Shown one piece after another: positions 49,060-61,249 of a stretch of DNA of 64,000 bases. The DNA comes from Carya illinoinensis (Eukaryota > Streptophyta > Magnoliopsida > Fagales > Juglandaceae). The notes below the pieces were generated by a model. It was not told the origin of the DNA. It saw nothing but the letters and a program-made list of their open reading frames with translations, and made no database searches. How positions within the stretch are numbered: position 1 is the first letter of the stretch; each line of letters begins with the position of its first letter. The stretch lies in the NCBI RefSeq assembly GCF_018687715.1, contig NC_056755.1, positions 35,049,001-35,113,000 of the forward strand, in the 5' to 3' direction. A program made the translations under genes and the position numbers.

Positions 49060-50345
49060 TACTGAAAATTATGGTGTAAATTCCACATTTGGCTTTCTTA
49101 GAAGTTCATCAGCCATCTACATGAATTTCTACCACACAACCTGCATAAATGTGAAACCAATGCCTATGTGCAAACTTGTGGACCTGCTAACATTAACACA
49201 TCCTCTATCATATCAACTTTTGAGAATTAATGGCATGCCATGAGGATGTACATGTCCATTTTCAAAAGAAATCATCTTTAAGGGAGAGAGGCATAACGTT
49301 AGCTTCATTGCCAGTATCTCTATCTATTGACTTGGAGGGACTTGCTGAACCTGCTCCAACTCTTGGAAAATTTTTCTTGACGTGCCCAGATTTTCCACAC
49401 CCCTAGTAGACTGCTTTCTTCTTCATGGAGTTCTTCATCTTTCTATTACCAGCTACTACCATTACTAAGTTCTCAGGTGGACCATTTCTTCCACCACCTA
49501 ATCTTCTCTCTTCAGAAAAGAGTTTACTGGTAACCTCTAAAAAACTTCTTTTCTCCTTCCCATGTATCAAAATAGGCTTCATATGCTCAAAGTAAGGTGG
49601 AAGAGACCAGATAAGCCTCAAGGCTTGATCCTCATCATCAATTTTAACTCCAATAGATTCTAGCTCAGAGACAATGCTATTAAGAACACTTAAATGATTT
49701 GAAATAGTCATACCTTCACTCATCCGCAGTATATGAAGCTGCTCCTTTAGGTACACCTGATTCGAGATGCCCTTCATCTGATACAACTCTTCGAGCTATT
49801 TTTAGAGTTCCTTTGCTGTAGATATTTCATGCACAATTGCAAGAATATTCTTGGCCAAGCACAAACATATCGCACTTGCTGCTCTTAAATTCAGATCATT
49901 CCAATCTTCATCGCTCATTCCAAATCTGTAATTTGTTTCACCAGTCATGCTAGTACCACTGTTGACTTCAGGGGTTAGTCTGCTCTTCAACACCTTGTGT
50001 AATTCTAATTGAATCAAAATATCCTTGACTTGTACTTGCCTTAAGCCAAAATTGATTCTCCCATGAAATTTCTCCACCTCAAATCTTATAGGATCTGAAA
50101 CCCTACTTCCTGATATTACATTAATGAATTTTTACTATAGAAATGAACAGTACTCACTAAGTAAGTTCTCAAGAAAGATTCTCCTTTCCTAGATAGTACT
50201 TCAAGGTTTTCAGGAAAGATTGGGGGGGTCATAATGGTCCTGTTTAAAACCCAATCTTCTAGACAAAACCTCATTAGACAGTATGTATCCACATTACCAC
50301 ACCAAAACTACATCCCACCAAAAAGACCTAGTCTCTGATACCACT
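49060..50345 (-). pseudogene. Ty1/copia gag, partial, minus strand
   Basis: From right to left: gag start (VEKFHGRINFGLRQVQVKDI at about 50077), ASAICLCLAKNI, YLKEQLHILRMSEG, SLPPYFEHM, and then a zinc-knuckle remnant (GCGKSGHVKKN) near 49390. It matches the UBN2-type gag of Tork-like copia elements. A primer site (reverse strand TGGTATCAGAG) lies at about 50335-50345. Pol is missing past about 49060, and internal stops occur at about 49800. Confidence 0.85.
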
Positions 50346-50890
50346 TGTTAGAAATTTGGACCTCCCAAATTCATTCCCTAGGATCTACCATTTGCAAGAA
50401 TATCAAGAAAAATAGAGAAATACTAACAACACAGGATTTTACGTGGAAAACTTCCAAAACAGGAGAAAAACCACCAGACCCAAAGAAAACAATATGCTAT
50501 GTAAAAAATTGTTACAATCACATAATTTTTATTCTCACACCAAATACACCCACAAAGCTTCCCCATTAGCAAAACTTTAACTCTCACATCTTTCCTTTTT
50601 ACAAAAAAGGCCAACAGAAGAATTTTACTAGAGTCAAAACTTACTAACTAAGCTTTTGACTGGTGCACTTAGCCAAGAAGGCTAATCCTCCTTTTATAAG
50701 TCTTAAACCTTGCTCCTCCTTTACTCAGCACCAATGTGGGACTAATGCCAAAAGTGAAAAATCCAACATGAAGGCCTCCACACCATGCCCAGTCGTGCCA
50801 CCTTACTCTATCGAATATCCTTTGCATAATGCCATTCGCCTCACAAAGCTGACGAAATACTACTCTGAGTCGATTAAGATATTCATTCAC
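50346..50890 (-). repeat. Probable 5' LTR of the minus-strand copia fragment
   Basis: It abuts the primer site and reads, on the + strand, TGTTAGAAATTTGGACC, so the minus-strand LTR ends CTAACA. Its outer end is not defined and no partner LTR is present in the window. Confidence 0.6.
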
Positions 50891-50899
50891 TCTGTACGT

Positions 50900-52760
50900 G
50901 AAATATACATCTATTTATGTGACTCAATTAGTTGATGTCTACTTGAAATTGGGATTGTGTATGATTGTAGGTCTAATTTGGGTTTTGGTGATAAATGCTA
51001 GGCTTGGAAATCTATGTGGTTGGTATATTTGGAATGTTTGCTAATGAGAAACTGCTGAGATGGAGTTCTCATGAAGCAAAGTGTATTGGAATAGCTTTAT
51101 AGTCAGTTTGAGATTATGAAGGGGTGAGTGATGCTTGATATGTATTTACCCCTAAAATACTACTGTTGGAACTAATAATTTGTATATTTATTTTAATTCC
51201 CTTTTTACATGTCTTTGAGTTGTGAAACTATTGTTGTGTGATCTTTGGTTGGTTGTGTACCCCTGTGGTAAATTTTGGATTGGGTTTCTAATTGTGGCCA
51301 TGCGCCCCTGTAGTGGGGTTGTGGACTGTTGTGTTGGGTTTTTGATTTGGATCTTGCACCCCTACCCCTAAGGTGAAGTTGTGGACAATAGTGTTAGGTT
51401 TCCGATTTGGGCATTGCACCCCTGTGGTGAGGATTGTAAACTGTTGTGTTGGTTTTACGCCTGGGTGATGTGCTTACAATTGTTTGTTTTGGGTTCTTGG
51501 GTGCTCTATGGAACCCATACTTGCTGTCCATTTTTGAGTTATATTGTTAGGTTTTTTCCCTCATTCACACTATTTTTTAGTCATAAAGAGTTGTTGGAAT
51601 TTTCCACCTTTGTACTGGTTTACAACTTCTGAATGTGTGCTGGAGATTCCCACCCTTATTCCTTGATAATTTATAGTTTGTGAATGCTTGCTGACAATTT
51701 ATCCATGTGCACTATTTTTCATCATGTAATTGTTGCTGGATTTCTTATTATTGGGCTGATTATAACATGTAAAGTAATTGCTAAAATCTTATCATTAGCC
51801 TACCTTATAACTTGTATGTGCTTGTTGAAAACTTTGCCATTAGACCGTGATTTATGTGTGTAAATTGGATTCTATAATATTGCTAGAGTTTTAAGTTAAA
51901 AGGTTTTACGTGAGTGTATGCATATCACAACTCCAAGATGAGATGAGGCATTATCTCAATAGAGCTCATCTGGTCACTTGGAATGGCATAATATTGAGTG
52001 ATGCTCATTGGGTTGTCGCCCAGAGTTAGGCGAGATGATAATGCTCTCGAGTTGAAGTCGTGGCTTCTCTAATGGTGGAGGTCAGTGGATGTTGTGGTCA
52101 AAGATGAAATGAGAAGACAAGCGTTGCTCAGAATGAAGTCACACACGGTCGTTACTTGTGGTGTGGCAAAAATAGCCAAGGTGTGTGGATGATCCACTTA
52201 GGGAAGACTGTGGTGCACACGTCAATAAAATGGATGTTTTCAAAAACATGATTTTCTTTTTTGGTATATTGCAACTTACATGGAAAATTGTGTTGTGTAC
52301 TTGGGTTTTGTTACTCAATTATGCTAAATTCAATTAAATATGCAATGTCAATTATCACCTTTCCTTGCATCAATTACTTACACAATTTTCATTTCCATTG
52401 GCATGCATTTTTAGAATTGGTCTTCGCTTCACTTTGTAAGATTTTACGAACTCTCACCCTGATAGTCTCACTATAGCCCCGCTCTATAGAACCGTAGATT
52501 TTGACGTAGATGGAGAGTTTGATCATAGTTATGGGCATGGAGATGAGGCACAGTTGGAGGATTAGGGATGAGGGCTTTTCTCTACTTTGTTAAATTGCAT
52601 ACTATGTTTGATTTTTGTTGAAAAGTTGGATGAATGTAATTAGTCCTTTGCATATGGTTTAGAGACACGTGGGCCTGTGGCTTATGGATACTAGGGATTT
52701 TTTATATTTAATTTTCTTTGGTACTATTATTTAGACTCAATGACTAACATTTTTTTTTCC
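50900..52760 (+). repeat. Long LTR-like segment, right part, with degenerate ~58-bp repeats
   Basis: At 51245-51480 four degenerate units occur, each starting (G/T)G(C/T)(A/G)CCCCT and followed by GGTGAAGTTGTGGAC- and TTGGGTTTCTGATTTGG-like sequence. Near 52484-52505 TATAGAACCGTAGATTTTGACG matches 44325-44348. No gene is supported. Confidence 0.4.
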
Positions 52761-52959
52761 GCCACGAATTAAATGTGCACTTTTTATTAAGCATGTTAGC
52801 ATACATTTTGTTATCACAACATGCAAGAAGTGTATGACTCAAGTTATCAACATCTCAGTATCACGGATCTTGCTGAGGCATCCCCACTAGATCCCAAAGA
52901 TTTCCTTTCTAATTGCATGTTGTTAGAGTTCACCATAAGCACACTGAAAATTGTATCAA

Positions 52960-53302
52960 CATATAAGATTGAGGAAAGAAATCTTTTTGCATGGAATCCG
53001 CATTACCCGTGATTCATGCAACCGATATTGCTAGATGCGTGCTTGACTTCCACAAGATTTAACTTTGAATAATATTGAAGACCATCCACTCATCCCAAGA
53101 CCCAGGCCCATGCTGTGATGTTCTGTCATCATCAATAGGCTCCACCTTTAACATCTCATCCTTTTTGCAAGCAAACAAGCCATATGCAAACACTCCTAGC
53201 TAGCAATTCAAATAGCTATGGCTAACCTACATCCTTCAGTACTCTCAAGGAAAATGAAAGATATGTCCAATAACTATATATGGCATTACAAAAATAATAA
53301 AA
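52960..53302 (+). repeat. Methyltransferase upstream module, copy 4, left part
   Basis: AGAAATCTTTTTGCATGGA, GCTAGCAATTCAAATAGCTA and GGAAAATGAAAGATATGTCC align with 25650-27200 and 33130-33640. The empty Pack-MULE target AAATGAAAG is at 53252-53260. It is cut at about 53302 by the minus-strand copia. Confidence 0.78.
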
Positions 53303-53338
53303 GGATGGTTCAAATAAATCCTAGCTAACCTACATCCT

Positions 53339-53403
53339 GCACTCAAACATCCTGGTTGGTCCAATAACCTACATCCAGCAAACCAACTAGGATGTTTGAG
53401 TGC
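53339..53403. repeat. Fold-back: 21-bp inverted repeat at the truncated end of the copia
   Basis: GCACTCAAACATCCTGGTTGG (53339-53359) pairs with its complement at 53383-53403 with one mismatch around a 23-nt loop. The right arm is part of the copia coding sequence; the left arm is an inverted copy of it. Confidence 0.85.
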
Positions 53404-55912
53404 AGTTTTGGTGGACTTTGGTTCAGAAGGAATAGGAGCCAAAGTATGCAAGTTGGCATAGCGAGGATTAGGTTTGTGAATTCCACACGTAGACCTAGTT
53501 TGCATAGGATGTTGTGGAGGTGTTGGCTACTCAGTAGCTTGAATAGAAATGAGTGGTGATGAGATTGATAAACCATCTGTTTTTGGAGTAGAGGTAGAAA
53601 CCATAGGAGATGAGGGGGAAGCGGTCTCAGTTTGAATGGCTGAAGGAGAAGCAAAGGCATAAGTAGAAGGCAATGGTTCCTTTGCAAGTTCTTTAGAGTA
53701 ATCCTGGTGCCATTCAGTGAAGGTTGAAAGTTCCCCCTCAATTGTGGGAGAGTCATAGAGTAGTGTTGGTTTAGAATAAGGAAGGACTAACTCATCAAAC
53801 ACAACATGCCTTGAGGTGAAAATACGACCAGTTGGTGGATAAAGGCATTTGTAGCCTTTGTGTTTGTTGCTGTAGCCAATAAAAACACATAGCAAAGACT
53901 TTTGTTCAAGCTTATTGGACTTGTATTCTCCAAAATATGGAAAACATCTAGACCCAAGAGTTTGAAGGATGCTATAATCAGGGTGTTTAGCATAAAGTTT
54001 GAAAAATTGAGTCCATGTTAAGCATAGGGGTTGGCAATCTGTTTAATAAGAAACAGCAGTAGAAAAACAGTCTAGCCAAAACCTAGGTGGGAGTTTAGCA
54101 TGAAACATCACAGTCAAACCTAGGTTGGTGATACTTCTATGTTTTCTTTCTACTTTGCCATTTTGTTTAGGTGTTTTTGGATAGGCAGCTTGGTGAATAA
54201 TGCCATGATTTTGAAGTTATGCAAGGAGTTTGGTGTCATTGAACTCATATCCTTCATCAGTTTGAAAGACATGAATTTTGGCAGCAAATTGACATTGTAC
54301 AAGCATATGAAACTGAACAAAAGTAGAGTGTAGGTTAGATTTATGCTTAAGAGAAATCAGCCAAGAAACATTTGTAGCTTCATCAACAAAAATAGCATAG
54401 AATTTATACTTTTCCCTAGAAGGAGTAGGAGCTGGTCCCCATAGACCACAATGGATTTTTGCAAAAGGAACATTAATAGTACTAGTTCTAGAAAGAAAAG
54501 GCAACTTGCAGGCTTTCCTCATTTGACAACTAGTATAAATTGTGTAGAAATTTGTTTTGACTCAAGATTAATAAAATTTTTGTTACAAAGAAAGTCTAAA
54601 ATTCTTGAGTTTGGATGTCCAAGCCTTTAGTACCAGTGGGCTTTATTTGTGGATCGAAATTTGGAAGAATAGGAGCTCTCCTTATTCTGAAAACTTGAGG
54701 CAGCATCAAAAGTGAATAGACCCTTCTAGTTCCTGCTTGTTGGCACTATCTTCATTGTTACCCTATCTTTTATCGCAAAACCATGTCCATCAAACTTAAA
54801 TTGCAGAGGGTAATTAGTAGTTAACTTTCTAACAGACAATAGGTCCTTTTTTTGTGTCAGGTACTACAAGCACATCATTTAAGATAATATGAGATTTAGT
54901 GGGGGCCAACCATGGCCTGACCAACATGTGTGATAGGTAATACCTTCCCATTACCTACCATTATACCATCATAACATTTGTAAGGAGTCAATGAGTGAAG
55001 AATACCTTCATTTGCAGTCATATGGTCAGTGGCACTAGTGTCAGGATGCCATGTAAAGTTTTCAGAGTTGTCTTCCATTTTGAGGGCTGCAAAACTTTGA
55101 GGGAGGTTATCATTTGTGAAAGAATGATTAAACTTATTAAAGCACCTTAAGGCAATATGGTTTCTTTTGTTACAAATCTGACAGATGACTTCCTCTTTGT
55201 TTGCAAATTTGAAGTTGGAAGGGGAGCCATGAGAGTGACTGTTAAAACTTTGTTCTAACTTTGTTTTGGAGCCAGTGGACTGTCCTTGTACAAAACCAGG
55301 ACCCTTTGATGTGAAGGATCCAGGATTTGCATTTGACTTCTTTTGCTTGTAGGACTTTTGTCCATAAAAGGCTACAAGTAAAGGGTTAGCATCAATTTTA
55401 TACCTGTCTGTGTAGCTCTCCAACAGGGTAACAACTTTTGAGTAAGCTGGAACAGGTGGCTTGAGCATAGTTGTTGTGAAAACTTCAAACTCCTTGCCAA
55501 GGCTATTGAGAAGCCACCATGACTTCTTGTGCTTTGCCACTGATTTTCCAATAGTAGCAAGTTCCCCCCAGATAGTCTTGAACCTCCTTAGGTAATCACT
55601 TAAGGAATCAAATCCTTTTGTGATGGAAGTGAGTTTGTGCTTAAGAGCAAGACTTCGATCAAAGGAAACTCTTGCAAATGCATGAACAAGAGTAGTCCAC
55701 ACTTCTGAGGTAATGTTTAGACCAACAATAATGCCTAACACTTCTTCAGAGATTGTAGTTGTAAGCCAGGCTTTAACTAATCTATCATACCTGCGCCACT
55801 TTTGATATAGTGGATTAGGCTGAGATGAGTCACCTAGAAGAAATTGTGATGGTGCTGAAACATCACTTGTTATGAATCCTTGAAGATCATAACTTTCTAG
55901 GATGTTTAGCAT
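53404..55912 (-). pseudogene. Copia gag-protease-integrase, truncated
   Basis: An intact gag frame of 338 codons (55912-54896) contains the UBN2-type domain, a zinc knuckle CQICNKRNHIALRC and a protease-like HPDTSATDHMT. In family members the active site is D(S/T)GA, so this may be altered. Integrase pieces follow: ACKLPFLSR near 54520, HCGLWGPAPTPSREK, VFQTDEGYEFN, and GYSNKHKGYKC at about 53870. A Gly-Ile-His-Lys-Pro-Asn-Pro linker (53500-53420) precedes the point where reverse transcriptase should begin and where the element is cut. Frameshifts and stops lie at 54000-54200 and 54540-54890. Confidence 0.88.
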
Positions 55913-56082
55913 TTGTGTTTTCCAAAAAAGAAAATTGCTTGAATTCAGTTTGAGAGAGACATAATTGGAGACATTTTGTGAGACTGGATAAGATAAGGGT
56001 CTGAGGAGTTAGAGGAACTAGAGGTTGTAGAGGAATTCATAGATAGAAAAAAAAAAAAAAACACAATTCTCTATCAACGAGT

Positions 56083-56097
56083 ATAGGCTCCTGATAC
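56083..56097 (-). promoter_or_regulatory. Primer-binding site of the minus-strand copia
   Basis: On the minus strand TGGTATCAGGAGCC, one insertion or substitution away from the initiator Met tRNA complement, directly after the LTR. Confidence 0.75.
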
Positions 56098-56417
56098 CAT
56101 AAAGATATTTTGAGAAACTACTATCGCATGAGTTGAGATAGAGAGTGTGCTTTCATTCCATATTTATAGTAACATATACTAGCTGGTCCATCTATGGAAA
56201 GTGAACAAAATATAGAAAGAATGCTATACAGAAAATAGAGAGATAACAGATTAAATACATAGCCAATCAGACTACTATATACAGCTGGCAGATTGATTTA
56301 CTTCCTAAGTCTAGACATTAGTTGACTTGAGTAGATTGCTGAGATAACTTGGGAAGGTTGCTAAGAATGTGTGTTGTGCAGCTGATTGAAGCATAACTAC
56401 TTGATTTCTGTCATCAT

Positions 56418-56902
56418 TCCTTATAATGTATCCTCTACTCTATTTATTTTTACTACATCCTACCTTTAAAAAGATAAGAGAGTTTAAAAGAAGGTTTGGT
56501 GACGAATGGAGTTGAGAAGAAGAGCAGTTTTTAGGAGTGGAATCCATGCACTTTCCAACCAAAACATTAAAAATACTAGGAAACCTACTGTTTTGCTTTC
56601 TTATTAATGGATCAAAGCCAAACTCTTCCCGTTTAGAGGTATAGAATATGATAAAGCACGTATCACACCCTGACAAACAATTCCCAAGGTTTGTATTATA
56701 TATAGATATACATTGTATATATCACTCCTTAAAAAAATATTCCAACGATGATCACCACTCCCCACCACACCCAGATGGATTTGTTTTGTTCATTCCGAAG
56801 GTGTACACTGTACCCCAGGAAAAACTGGGTGCTTGGAGGTCGAACCCCTACTCAATTTTAGCGTCCCAACTTTACACTATTTCCTCTCGACGCAATATAT
56901 TG

Positions 56903-56954
<52 letters not shown>

Positions 56955-57018
56955 CTTTTCACATATAGATTTGCAGGCAGGTTCAAACTTTATTAATGTC
57001 TATGAATTGTAAAGGACG
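56418..57018 (+). repeat. Methyltransferase upstream module, copy 4, right part (no gene follows)
   Basis: AATGTATCCTCTACTC, AAAAGAAGGTTTGGTGA, CAATTCCCAAGGTTTGTATT, CATTCCGAAGGTGTACACTG and GGTTCAAACTTTATTAATG are collinear with copies 2 and 3. (CT)23 is at 56906-56951. As in copy 2 it runs into a gypsy LTR with the same junction. Confidence 0.8.
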
Positions 57019-57771
57019 TGTCCCACCACTGGTCGTAATTGTCAACCAACCATAGTAACCAGGAGAGTATTGGGTTGTTGTGGGCCTTTTGCCTGTGGTT
57101 TGGGCTATGCCAATATTAAACCCTCCAGTTACCCCACTAATTCCTTTCGCTCGTAAGCGTGGAGAATTCATCATTATCATCAAACTTCCTTACTTCCTTA
57201 TGACTGTGCTAATTTATCTCAAAGTGCAAATTGCGGGGCCAATATTAGACCCTCCAGTTACCCCGCTAATTCCGTTCGCTCGTAGGCGTGGAGAATTCAT
57301 CATTAGCTTTAAACTTCCTTGCGATGGCACTGATTTATCTCAAAGTGAAAATTCATTTTTTGGGCTATGAGTGACCCAGAAGGGACCCCGGGCCTTTTTG
57401 CTACCTTGCTAGCCCTTTATTGAACCCGATGGGCCACCCTGCTAGCCCATTAGTTATTCTATCTTCACGTTTCACATTCCCATTAGTTATGTTGTTTCCC
57501 ATTTCCAAGAATCAAGAAGTGGGATTCCCTTTGCCAAGGATGTGTTGATGGTTACTGGGTAACGTACACCAGTTCCCTTTTCGTCGCATCATGTTGTCAG
57601 GTCATAATAATTCCTACCGTGGACTCCTCATATCCTCAATTCAAATTGCACGCCACTTTCTTCCCATTTTCTCTTTCAACTTTGCTTCTCATTGGCCTTC
57701 CTTTCTTTTCCTGCCTTGCGACTTCTTACTCTCTCTGTAATTTCCCCACTTTACTTTCTTCTCGTTTTCCA

Positions 57772-58125
57772 ATGGCTGGACATGGCATTTCTTCTCGTCT
57801 CACTACTGTGGACTTTTCTCACATTCTGGATTTCCCAGCCTTTGAAGGGTACGAGTGGCACTCCTCCCACAGGGCTCGTGATTTAAAGGACCTCAGAGAA
57901 GAATTTGGTATCCCATACACAGCGTACCTAGAGAATTCTAATCGCAGCTATGTTGACAACGACGGCTTCCCCGGCAAAGTTGCCCTAACTTTCTATGCCC
58001 TGACCCAAGGCTTGAGATTTCCATTTTGTTGCCCCATTCGCGACCTACTTGACCTCCTCCGTCTCGCTCCGGCCCAACTTCATTCCTACAATTGGGGGGT
58101 TCTTCTCTACGCGTGTGTTGCCTTT
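57772..58125 (+). CDS. Gypsy-associated ORF1 (Transposase_28 / 'putative gypsy type transposon' family), truncated
   Basis: The ATG at 57772 opens MAGHGISSRLTTVDFSHILD, then HRARDLKDLREEFGIPYTAY, and PIRDLLDLLRLAPAQLHSYN near the end. That last part matches the N-terminal conserved block of a plant family annotated as putative gypsy-type transposon protein. The frame continues without a stop into the 78-bp array and ends at 58167, so the C-terminal part is missing. Copy A carries the same start with a frameshift. Function is unknown, and it is more likely a retroelement remnant than a host gene. Confidence 0.6.
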
Positions 58126-58126
58126 T

Positions 58127-59806
58127 TAAGCTCATCATTGGTGTTTAAGGGTGGCGTGGTCTGTTAACTTCCACACCCCTTCTTACATGCACCGTGAGTC
58201 TTTTAGGCTCGTCATTGGTGTTTAAGGGTGGCGTGGTCTATTGACCGTGCCCCTTTTTAATTAGCATCGCGAGTGTTTTGTGCTAGTCATTAGTGTTTAA
58301 GGGTGGCGTGGTCTATTGACCTCCGCACCCCTTTTTACTTGCACCGCAAGTCTTTTAAACTCATCAATGGTGTTGAAGAGCGGCGTCTACTGACCATTGT
58401 GCCCTTTTTAACTTGGCACTGCGAGTCTTTTAGGTTCATCATTAGTGCTTAAATGTAGCATGGTTTGTTGTCCTTTGTGTCCATTTTTACTTGACACCGC
58501 GAGTCTTTTGGTCTCGTGTTTAAGGGTGGGTTGGCCAATTAATTTCTATGCCCCATTTTACTTGGCACCGTGAGGCTTTTGGTCTCATATTGATGTTTAA
58601 GAGTGGTGTGGTCTATTGACCTCCACTTCCTGTTTTACTTGGCACCGCGAGTCTTTTAGGCTCGTCATTGGTGTTTAAGGGTGGTATGGTCTATTGACCT
58701 TTGCACCCATTTTTACTTGGCACCGTGAGTTTTTTGGGCTTGTCATTGGTGTTTAAGAGTAGTGTGGTCTATTGACCTCCTCACCCCTTTTTACTTGGCA
58801 CCGCGAGTCTATTGGGCTCGTCATTGGTGCTTAAGCGTGGCGTGGTCTGTTGACCTTTGTGCCCCTTTTTATATTTGGCACTGCGAATCTTTTGGGCTCG
58901 TCATTGGTATTTAAGAGTGGCATGGTCTATTAAGCTCTACGCCCTTTTTTACTCAAGACTGCCAGTCTTTTGGGCTCTTCATTGGTGTTTAAGTGTGGCG
59001 TGGTCAATTGACCTCCGTTTTTCTTACTTGGTACCGTGAGTCTTTTAGACTCGTCATTGGTGCTTAAGGGTGGCATGGTCTATTGACCACCACGCCCCTT
59101 TTTCGTTGGCATTGCAAGTCTCTTGGACTTGTCAATGGTGTTTAAGGGTGGCGTGGTCAATTGATCTCTGCTCTCGTTTTCACTTGGCACCCTGAGTCTT
59201 TTAGGTCGTCACTGGTGTTTAAGAGTGGCATGGTTTGTTGACCTATACGCCCTTTTTTATTTGGCACTGTCAGTGTTTTAGGCTCGTCATTGGTGTTTAA
59301 GGGTGGCATGGTTTGTTGACCTCTGCGTCACTTTTTACTTGGCACTACGAGTTTTTTAGACTTGTCATTGGTGTTTAAGAGTGGTGTGGTCTGTTGACCT
59401 CTGCACCCCTTTTTATTTGGTACCGTGAGTCTTTAAAGCTTGTCATTGGTGTTTAAGGGTGGCGTGGTTTGTTAACCTCCACGCCCCATTTTACTTGGCA
59501 CCACGAGTCTTTTGAGCTCATCATTAGTGTTTAGGGGTAGCGTGGTCTGTTGGTCTCCGTGCCCCTTTTTATATTTGGCACCACTAGTCTTTTGGGCTCA
59601 TCATTGGTGTTTAAGGATGGCGTAGTCTATTGACCTCCATGCATTTTTTTACTTGGGACTGCAAGTCTTTTGGGCTCGTAATTGGTATTTAAGGGTGGCA
59701 TGGTCTATTGACCTCCAATCCTCTTTTTACTTGGCACCACGAGTCTTTTAGGCTCGTCATTGGTGTTTAAGGGTGGCATGGTCTATTGACCTCCGCATTC
59801 CTTCTT
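58127..59806 (+). repeat. 78-bp tandem array, about 21 units
   Basis: The same unit as at 30352-31188 but twice as many copies and with small indels (the first spacing is 77 bp). It directly abuts the truncated ORF1. Short open frames across it (for example 58857-59039) follow the repeat. Confidence 0.92.
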
Positions 59807-60261
59807 AGAACAGCATGGGATTGAAATGAGCATTTGATTCATCATAGGAGAAAATAATATCGGAGTTTGAACAAATGATCCACAAATATTGAAAATTGCA
59901 GGAATAGAAAATAAAACGGTGCAAGAGTAGAGAATAAAACGTTATCACGGGTAAAATTTCTTCAAGTGTTCTCCATTTCCTCTTTCAACTTTGCTTCTCA
60001 TTTGCCTTCCTTGCTTTTCCTCCCTCACGACTTCTTGCTTCCTCTATAATTTCCCCACTCTGCTTTCTTCTCGTCCTTCAATGGCTGAATACGGCATTTA
60101 GTCTCATCTCACTGCTGCAGAATCTTCTCACATTCTTCTTGTCTCACTACTAAGGAATCTTCTCATATATCTGACGATATATCTAATCCTTGTTACAAAC
60201 TCAATAAAGAGCTCTCAAACCATCCATAAAGATCTAATTCAATATATGGGCAGCACACCGC

Positions 60262-61105
60262 ATGTGAAGAAACTTGCCACCCAATATGGTACAATCATTG
60301 TCCTTTATACTCTTCCTTATATAATAATCAACATCATTATAGGAGGCGTTTTCAACAGTGTTTGTTAAAATCTTATTAATTTTCCAATCATGTAACCCCA
60401 AGTCTAATATCGGCCCAATAGTTTCACCATTGCCCGGGTTCCGGACCAGGTTGGGTTCTTTTCTTACCTAGATGAATTGTCCTAAGTAGCATAGGAATCA
60501 GGGGCAGAACCCTTAGATGTTTTGGGAGAGCCATGGCCCCCAACTGTTTTTTTTTTTCAATCTTATCATGTACCTAGTTTTTTTTAAGGTGCTTAGAAAT
60601 AAGATTAATTGTCCACCAAGGCATAATTTTAGCACATTAAACTCATTTTGAAATATTTTTATTTGTTAACGAGTATTTGTGTGCCCTTTCTTTGTTTTTA
60701 GTATAACTTATTTTTCCAGCTTTTTGAATTTTTTATTGGGGTTTCAACAATTTTCCCATACTTGCACCTATTTTTTTGTTATTAATAAAATTTGAAATTC
60801 TATTGATTTTTTATTTTTCACATCTCAATGAGAAGATTTCTTGGTTTCTTTTTATAGAACATATTTATTCTTCTTCTTTGGTGCTTATCCAAGTAGATAC
60901 ATTTTGTTTTACACTTTTCCTTTCAAGTCTTTCATAGCTTATTTTGACTAGTCTTTATAGTTATATCTAGGCTGCCATTTAGTTAAGAATTAGAGTGAAG
61001 GCAACAATTTTATAGTGGTTAATATGGCTATTCTTGGTCTATATATATGCTTTATAACATTCAATCTCAAAATTAATAAAGAAATTTATTTTTGTTCTCT
61101 TGGTC
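60262..61105 (+). repeat. Right flank of gypsy copy B, paralogous to 32180-32950
   Basis: CATGTGAAGAAACTTGCCAC through CATTCAATCTCAAAATTAATA is collinear with 32180-32950, apart from a roughly 90-bp insert near 60395-60490 that copy A lacks. Non-coding. Confidence 0.83.
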
Positions 61106-61249
61106 TAGACTAATAGTTTAGTATATGTAAACATCATATTATTACTACCATACTAATGTATGATAACATGTGATTAGATACTATAATATAAGTATAGTAT
61201 AGAAATAAGTTAGATACTAATATAGAAATAAGTCTGGTATAATAAGTTT

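Larger units (their letters stand above)
53303..56417 (-). mobile_element. Truncated Ty1/copia element, minus strand
   Basis: It has one LTR (about 56096-56417), a primer site and gag through part of pol, but lacks reverse transcriptase, RNase H and the second LTR. It splits methyltransferase upstream module 4. Its truncated left end is a fold-back (53339-53403). Confidence 0.82.
57019..60130 (+). mobile_element. Ty3/gypsy-type element, copy B
   Basis: It starts TGTCCCACCACTGG after GTAAAGGACG, like copy A. The 5' LTR has lost about 220 bp near its start but carries the 130-bp duplicated unit. ORF1 and a 21- to 22-unit 78-bp array follow. After the array, the sequence up to TTCTTCAAGTGTTCT at about 59973 matches copy A. 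It then jumps to a second copy of the ORF1 leader (CCATTTCCTCTTTCAACTTTGC..., 59974-60130) instead of the 3' LTR. Confidence 0.72.

Noticed and set aside
52821..53012. A 63-codon frame (MQEVYDSSYQHLSITDLAEA...) as a gene
   Set aside because: There is no recognisable family, it runs into the repeated upstream module, and it has no supporting splice or context; it could be an old gene fragment but cannot be supported.
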